NCBI GenBank assembly: GCA_944326735.1
Contig: CALVFC010000038.1
Coordinates: forward strand, 1-10,688
DNA: 10,688 nucleotides
Direction: 5' to 3'
From: an uncultured Limosilactobacillus sp.
GTDB lineage: Bacteria; Bacillota; Bacilli; Lactobacillales; Lactobacillaceae
A program made the position numbers and the translations under genes. The notes under the pieces are model-generated. The model did no database searches, had not been told where the DNA came from, and was given only the letters and a program-made list of their open reading frames with translations. Shown in pieces: positions 6,993 through 10,688 of the stretch (positions are counted from its first letter, which is position 1; the number at the start of each line of letters is the position of its first letter).

Positions 6993-7313
6993 ATGGAGAA
7001 GTTAGCGACTATGGATGAAGAGCAGCTGCTGCAAACGATTAAGGAAGGCCAATACGTCCTCTTCTTCTCGGCTGATTGGTGTCCGGATTGTCAATTTATT
7101 AAACCTGCACTACCAGAGATTGAAAAGGACTTCCCAGACTTTAAGTTTCTGGCGGTTGATCGAGATGACAACTTGTCATTAGCGGCCGATTTAAATATTT
7201 TTGGCATTCCGAGCTTCGTCGTTTACCGCGATGGCAAAGAAATTGGCCGATTAGTAAATAAAGATCGCAAAACCAAGCAACAAGTGGAAGATTTTTTGCA
7301 CGATTTGAAGTAA
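6993..7313 (+). CDS. ytpP: Thioredoxin-like protein, YtpP type
   Basis: The product has 106 residues from the ATG at 6993, preceded by GAGGGGG seven bases upstream. A TTG two codons earlier is too close to that site. It is a single thioredoxin fold: ADWCPDC (27-33) carries the redox pair C30 and C33, GIPSF (71-75) supplies the cis-proline P73, and FFSADWC marks the central strand. The active site is WCPDC rather than the WCGPC of housekeeping thioredoxin, which suggests a different redox potential or partner. This pattern and the neighbours trmB and ytpR match B. subtilis YtpP. There is no signal peptide, so it is cytoplasmic. It begins a rightward group with ytpR and murC, but a hairpin lies before ytpR. 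The ytpQ gene found between these two in B. subtilis is missing. Confidence 0.88.
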   Translation: MEKLATMDEEQLLQTIKEGQYVLFFSADWCPDCQFIKPALPEIEKDFPDFKFLAVDRDDNLSLAADLNIFGIPSFVVYRDGKEIGRLVNKDRKTKQQVEDFLHDLK

Positions 7314-7331
7314 AATATAAGACGGTAATTT

Positions 7332-7372
7332 GAAGGATGAGGGGCATGTTGCAATCATCCTTCTTTCATTTC
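7332..7372 (+). terminator. Hairpin with T-rich tail between ytpP and ytpR (weak terminator or attenuator)
   Basis: GAAGGATGA (7332-7340) pairs perfectly with TCATCCTTC (7355-7363) around a 14-base loop beginning GGGG. The tail TTTCATTT follows. The tract is interrupted, so termination may be partial, lowering ytpR-murC expression relative to ytpP. I see no good promoter between the hairpin and ytpR. Confidence 0.5.
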
Positions 7373-7394
7373 AATTGTAGAAAGGGATAATTCA

Positions 7395-8045
7395 ATGTTA
7401 ATTTCCAGTTATAATCCGGCTGAACTTGACGACACATTAGTAGTCATCACTGCACCAGATACTGACGATCAAGAAACCACTGTTAAGGACAACATCGCAC
7501 AAATTACCGCGAGCGATGACCACCACCTTCTGGGATACAACTTCTTAGCTGCTAGCAAGATCCTTCCTGAATTGAAACAGGAAAATGGTCAGGTCTTCTT
7601 AAGTGCTGACCAAGTTGCTAAGTTGAACGATGCTTTGCAGGCAGCGGGCTTTGATCAATTATTGACTGCTGATGAATCACCAAAGTTTGTCGTGGGCTAC
7701 GTGGAAAAAATGACTGACCATCCGAAGTCAGACCACCTGAAGATCACCCAAACCAAGATCGGTAATGACCAAACCGTTCAAATCGTTTGTGGCTCGCCAA
7801 ATGTCAAAGAAGGCATCAAAGTCGTCGTTGCCCGTCCTGGCGCCATGATGCCTGATGGTAAGATTATCTGGCCTGGCCAGTTAATGGGGGTTGACAGTGA
7901 CGGTATGCTTTGTGGATTCCGTGAATTACGTTTGAAGAACGCCCCTGATAAAAAGGGATTGTGGATTATTCCAGATGACTGGCAAGAAGTTGGCGAAGCG
8001 GTGGACTTTGCAAAGGCCAACACTTATTTTCCAGCTCAAGATTAA
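7395..8045 (+). CDS. ytpR: YtpR family tRNA-binding domain protein
   Basis: The product has 216 residues, with AAAGGGA 7 bases before the ATG. The N-terminal ~90 residues resemble the DUF4479 region of YtpR proteins. The C-terminal part (about 97-200) is an EMAP-type OB fold like the tRNA-binding domain of PheT and Arc1p. It reads VVGYVEKMTDHPKSDHLKI (99-117), QIVCGSPNV (129-137), VVVARPGAMMPDGK (143-156) and GVDSDGMLCG (165-174), a close match to the family's HP..D.L, QIVCGA.N, A..GA.LPG and G..S.GMLCS blocks. There is no synthetase catalytic domain, so it is free-standing and probably binds tRNA; its physiological role is not established. It lies 24 bases ahead of murC and is likely cotranscribed with it. 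Confidence 0.93.
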   Translation: MLISSYNPAELDDTLVVITAPDTDDQETTVKDNIAQITASDDHHLLGYNFLAASKILPELKQENGQVFLSADQVAKLNDALQAAGFDQLLTADESPKFVVGYVEKMTDHPKSDHLKITQTKIGNDQTVQIVCGSPNVKEGIKVVVARPGAMMPDGKIIWPGQLMGVDSDGMLCGFRELRLKNAPDKKGLWIIPDDWQEVGEAVDFAKANTYFPAQD

Positions 8046-8069
8046 TGAATTGAGAAAGGAATCAGATCA

Positions 8070-9374
8070 ATGAGCAAGACATATTATTTTATTGGTATTA
8101 AGGGAACTGGGATGGCTTCATTAGCCCGGATTCTGCATGACCAGGGCAACGAAGTTCTCGGTTCTGATATTGAAAAGGAAACCTTTACCCAGGGTCCATT
8201 GCTAAAAGCGGGCATCCAGATTTTGCCTTTTAACCCGGATAACCTGAAGCCGGGGATGATTGTGATTCAAGGGAATGCCTTTGGTGAAGACCATCCAGAA
8301 GTTAAGAAGGCCCATGAACTTGGTCTCCAAATTCTTTCCTACCCAGAAGCCGTTGAACAAATCGTCCAGTCACACACCAGTATTGGAATTGCCGGAGCCC
8401 ACGGTAAAACGAGTACTACTGCTTTGCTGGCCCATGTTTTAGATGGGGTTGAACCAACTTCATACTTGATCGGTGACGGTGTTGGCAAGGGTAACGCCAA
8501 GGACCGCTTCTTTGTCTTTGAAGCCGATGAATATCGTGACCACTTCTTGGCTTACCACCCCGACTATGCCATCATGACGAACATTGACTTTGACCACCCG
8601 GACTACTTTAAGGATATCGATGACGTTCGGGATTCCTTTGAAACCTATGGTAAGCAGGTTAAGAAGGCCATCTTCGCATGGGGTGACGATGCTAACCTGC
8701 GGAAGCTCGACGTTGATGTCCCCGTATATTACTACGGTACTAATGACGGTGATGATTTCCGGGCGGAAAATATCCAACGGACGCCTGCCGGTTCAACTTA
8801 CGATGCCTACTTCAAGAATCAGAAGCTTGGCACCTTCACTATCCACCTGTATGGTGAACACAGTGTCTTGAACAGCTTGGCCGTAATTGCCGTGGCATAT
8901 ATGGAACACGTTGACATGGCTGATATCAAGCGTGAACTGGCAAACTTCACTGGTGTTAAGCGTCGCTTCAGTGAAACGGACTTTGCTGATGACACCCTGA
9001 TTGATGACTATGCTCACCACCCAAGTGAAATTAAGGCTACCATCGACGCTGCCCGCCAGAAGTTCCCTGACCGGCCAATCGTTACGATTTTCCAACCACA
9101 CACTTATTCCCGGTTAGCCGCATACATTGACGGCTTTGCTAAGTCACTCAGTCGCGCAGACAAAGTTTACGTCACGCCAATCTTCGGTTCCATTCGTGAA
9201 AACGCTGGTCACGTCTCCAGTGAAGACTTGGAAGCCAAGATTCCGAATAGTGAAGGAATTGACCTGAACTCCATGGATAAGTTGCTGCAATACCACAACG
9301 CTGTCTTGGTCTTCATGGGTGCTGGTGACATTGAGAAGTACGAAGATAAGTATAAAGAATTAATGAACAAGTAG
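8070..9374 (+). CDS. murC: UDP-N-acetylmuramate--L-alanine ligase
   Basis: This 434-residue cytoplasmic Mur ligase joins L-alanine to UDP-MurNAc using ATP, the first amino acid step of the peptidoglycan stem peptide. AAAGGA sits 9 bases before the ATG. The N-terminal UDP-substrate domain has GIKGTGM (9-15). The ATPase domain has [12 protein letters not shown] (106-117, P-loop K113), FEADEYRD (150-157) and [11 protein letters not shown] (170-180). The C-terminal domain is marked by YGEHSVLN (261-268), GVKRRF (295-300), DDYAHHP (312-318) and FQPHTYSR (341-348). All expected Mur ligase motifs are present and the length is normal, so the gene is intact and probably essential. It is likely cotranscribed with ytpR. 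I see no hairpin terminator after it, so readthrough into the next gene is possible. Confidence 0.97.
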   Translation: MSKTYYFIGIKGTGMASLARILHDQGNEVLGSDIEKETFTQGPLLKAGIQILPFNPDNLKPGMIVIQGNAFGEDHPEVKKAHELGLQILSYPEAVEQIVQSHTSIGIAGAHGKTSTTALLAHVLDGVEPTSYLIGDGVGKGNAKDRFFVFEADEYRDHFLAYHPDYAIMTNIDFDHPDYFKDIDDVRDSFETYGKQVKKAIFAWGDDANLRKLDVDVPVYYYGTNDGDDFRAENIQRTPAGSTYDAYFKNQKLGTFTIHLYGEHSVLNSLAVIAVAYMEHVDMADIKRELANFTGVKRRFSETDFADDTLIDDYAHHPSEIKATIDAARQKFPDRPIVTIFQPHTYSRLAAYIDGFAKSLSRADKVYVTPIFGSIRENAGHVSSEDLEAKIPNSEGIDLNSMDKLLQYHNAVLVFMGAGDIEKYEDKYKELMNK

Positions 9375-9383
9375 GGTAAATAC

Positions 9384-9412
9384 TTGCAGTCAAGGGACAG
9401 CTCTGTTACTAT
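9384..9412 (+). promoter_or_regulatory. Candidate promoter for the Bax inhibitor-1 family gene
   Basis: TTGCAG (9384-9389), a 17-base spacer, then TACTAT (9407-9412) preceded by TGT, an extended -10. The hexamers match 3 of 6 and 4 of 6, so it is moderate. Its presence would let this gene be expressed apart from murC. Confidence 0.42.
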
Positions 9413-9419
9413 CTCCTTA

Positions 9420-9437
9420 TTAGTCAAGCTTAGTCAA
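9420..9437 (+). repeat. Tandem TTAGTCAA direct repeat in the leader of the Bax inhibitor gene
   Basis: TTAGTCAA occurs at 9420-9427 and 9430-9437, exactly 10 bases apart. A third AGTCAA copy begins at 9388, inside the candidate promoter. One-turn and about three-turn spacing would suit a protein binding one DNA face, but chance is possible. Confidence 0.4.
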
Positions 9438-9457
9438 ATAGAAAGGGAGACTTTAAA

Positions 9458-10171
9458 ATGAATAATTTTTCTGAAGGGCCTGGCCGTCGAATTGTGACTG
9501 ACGCGGCTGGTTTGAACCGGTTCCTCACCAGAATGTATGGCAACATGGCAATCGCCATTTTAGTTTCTGCATTCTCTGCGTACTTAACGATGAATACTTT
9601 CCGGGCACAGGTCTTTGGTTACTTTGGTGCTCACCCAGGAATGGTGTGGTTAATCCTATTGTTACCAATTGCGTTATCGATGGGGGTTAGCTTTAGTGCC
9701 ACCCGTAACCCCGTGGGAGCATTTGTAATGCTGATGCTGATTTCCATTATTTACGGAGTGGAATTTGCACTGATTGCTGGTGTTTATACACAGGCCAGCA
9801 TCGCTTCCGCCTTCGTTTCTTCATCGGTCATCTTCATTGTGATGGCCCTGTACGGAACGTTAACTAAGCGGGACCTGAGTCGAGCAGGGTCGCATGCGAT
9901 GGCAGCATTGATCGCTTTAATAATTGCCTACCTGATTAACATGTTCCTGCAAAGTCCAGCCATCGCATACATCTTCTCCTTTATTGCAGTGATTATCTTT
10001 ACTTTATTAACTGGTTGGGATGCACAAAAGATGAAGAGCATTTACACCCAATACGGTGACCAAGTTTCCGTTACCGGGTTAGCGGTCTTAGGGGCATTAC
10101 AACTCTACTTAGACTTTGTTAACCTCTTCATTTCACTCTTACAAATCTTTGGTATGAGTGACCGTAATTAA
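9458..10171 (+). CDS. Bax inhibitor-1/YccA (TMBIM) family membrane protein
   Basis: This 237-residue protein is preceded by AAAGGGAGA. After a polar N-terminus (GPGRRIVTDAAGLNRFLTRM) it has about seven membrane segments near 28-47, 60-80, 86-106, 115-135, 147-165, 168-185 and 204-230. The linker YGTLTKRDLSR (132-142) and the end LYLDFVNLFISLLQIFG (216-232) are family hallmarks. D188 (GWDAQ) and D219 (YLDF) are the likely counterparts of the paired aspartates that gate calcium leak and sense pH in B. subtilis YetJ. They are 31 residues apart here, so the loop between the last two helices seems long. Bacterial members are linked to calcium leak or, for E. coli YccA, to FtsH inhibition; which applies here is unknown. 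The gene appears to be a single unit between its candidate promoter and a strong terminator. Confidence 0.9.
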   Translation: MNNFSEGPGRRIVTDAAGLNRFLTRMYGNMAIAILVSAFSAYLTMNTFRAQVFGYFGAHPGMVWLILLLPIALSMGVSFSATRNPVGAFVMLMLISIIYGVEFALIAGVYTQASIASAFVSSSVIFIVMALYGTLTKRDLSRAGSHAMAALIALIIAYLINMFLQSPAIAYIFSFIAVIIFTLLTGWDAQKMKSIYTQYGDQVSVTGLAVLGALQLYLDFVNLFISLLQIFGMSDRN

Positions 10172-10180
10172 TTTTCGAAT

Positions 10181-10212
10181 AAGGCTTCTAGCGTTTGCTA
10201 GGAGCCTTTTTT
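10181..10212 (+). terminator. Intrinsic terminator after the Bax inhibitor-1 family gene
   Basis: AAGGCTTCTAGC (10181-10192) and GCTAGGAGCCTT (10197-10208) form 12 pairs with one G-T around the loop GTTT. Six T in a row follow at 10207-10212. It is a strong terminator that isolates polA. Confidence 0.93.
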
Positions 10213-10230
10213 ACACGGTCAAACAGCAGA

Positions 10231-10260
10231 TTAACCTCTCATGCCAATCTTTGGTACAAT
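10231..10260 (+). promoter_or_regulatory. Promoter for polA
   Basis: TTAACC (10231-10236) and TACAAT (10255-10260) are spaced by 18 bases, and TGG immediately precedes the -10. Transcription would begin near 10267, about 26 bases before the polA ATG. Confidence 0.6.
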
Positions 10261-10292
10261 ATTAAACAGCAATAGAAGGGCGGTTTTTAAGT

Positions 10293-10688
10293 ATGGCAAA
10301 GCAGTTACTTTTAATCGATGGAAATAGTATTGTCTTTCGCGCATTCTTTGCAATGCACAGTCAAATTGACAAATTCACCAACCAGGATGGTCTGCACACC
10401 GCAGCCATTTATGGCTTTAAGCTGATGCTGGATCATGTGCTGGAATCATTCCATCCGGATGCAGCCTTAGTAGCGTTTGATGCGGGTAAGGTGACCTTCC
10501 GGACCAAAATGTATGACGATTACAAGGGTGGTCGGAACAAAACCCCTGAGGAACTGACCGAACAGTTACCTTACGTCCGGGAACTAGTACAGAAGAGTGG
10601 TTTACACAGCTATGAGTTACCCAATTACGAAGCCGATGACATTATTGGGACGTTGGCTAAACAGGCTGATGATGCTGGTTATGAAACC
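10293..10688 (+). CDS. polA: DNA polymerase I, N-terminal 5'-3' exonuclease part (3' end outside window)
   Basis: The frame starts at the ATG at 10293, after a GAAGGGCGG ribosome site, and is open to the window edge, giving 132 residues. Visible blocks belong to the FEN-like 5' nuclease domain: LLLIDGNS (5-12, D9), AFDAGKVTFR (61-70, D63), YKGGRNKTPEEL (77-88) and YEADDIIGTLA (112-122). D9, D63, E113, D115 and D116 are the expected metal ligands, all present. The full protein should also carry an optional proofreading-like domain and the polymerase domain, which lie beyond this window. It functions in Okazaki fragment processing and repair. A stand-alone 5' nuclease cannot be excluded from this fragment, but the start sequence MAKQLLLIDGNSIVFRAFFA is typical of PolA. 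Confidence 0.93.
   Translation, partial: MAKQLLLIDGNSIVFRAFFAMHSQIDKFTNQDGLHTAAIYGFKLMLDHVLESFHPDAALVAFDAGKVTFRTKMYDDYKGGRNKTPEELTEQLPYVRELVQKSGLHSYELPNYEADDIIGTLAKQADDAGYET

Noticed and set aside
7346..7390. Possible 14-codon leader peptide between ytpP and ytpR
   Set aside because: The ATG is only one base after GAGGGG, it lies in the loop of the hairpin, and the peptide has no run of a regulatory amino acid.
8460..9101. Two open frames (105 and 102 codons) on the minus strand inside murC
   Set aside because: Both are antisense to intact murC motifs and show V/I-rich sequence expected from reading GAC/AAC-rich codons backwards. Neither has a supporting start signal.
1..10688. Defence system, mobile element, CRISPR array or other novel cassette
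   Set aside because: Every gene of size matches a conserved housekeeping family in expected neighbourhood order. No transposase, integrase, repeat-spacer array or tRNA-like attachment site is visible.

Overview
The window looks like ordinary core chromosome of a lactic acid bacterium, most likely Lactobacillaceae and plausibly Limosilactobacillus or a close relative. I judge this from gene content, gene order and codon preference (AAG, AAC, GGT), not from a database search. The neighbourhood resembles two blocks that are far apart in Bacillus subtilis: yhaN-prsA-(yhaH region)-hit-ecsA-ecsB, and trmB-(PepSY protein)-ytpP-ytpR-murC. I see no mobile element, CRISPR array, rRNA, tRNA, phage gene or toxin/defence cassette.

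Layout. Positions 1-1965 (+) hold the C-terminal part of a YhaN-type SMC/Rad50-like ATPase that begins outside the window. Positions 2076-3023 (+) encode the lipoprotein foldase PrsA from a TTG start. A bidirectional terminator at 3033-3079 separates it from a leftward pair: a HIT hydrolase (3730-3305) and an 89-aa helical protein (3357-3088) that overlaps it. A divergent promoter region (3731-3852) then fires ecsA-ecsB-trmB rightward, ending at a terminator at 6457-6498. A single-pass protein with a PepSY-like domain (6837-6508) faces back towards trmB. A second divergent region (6838-6992) starts a rightward run of ytpP-type thioredoxin, ytpR-type tRNA-binding protein and murC. A seven-helix Bax inhibitor-1 family protein (9458-10171) follows with its own candidate promoter and a strong terminator. 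The window ends in the 5'-exonuclease domain of polA.

Functionally, three products concern the cell envelope and secretion: PrsA folds exported proteins, EcsAB is an ABC complex known to affect secretion and intramembrane proteolysis, and MurC adds L-Ala to UDP-MurNAc. TrmB and YtpR concern tRNA, PolA and YhaN concern DNA, and the thioredoxin concerns redox. The genes look like conserved neighbours, not one pathway.

I found no convincing undescribed system. The most worthwhile points are a PrsA parvulin domain lacking both expected histidines, the uncharacterised 89-aa protein overlapping hit, the PepSY-like membrane protein, a recurring extended -10 (TGn) promoter style, a hairpin between ytpP and ytpR, and phased AGTCAA repeats before the Bax inhibitor gene. 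No stretch longer than about 155 bases lacks a gene.
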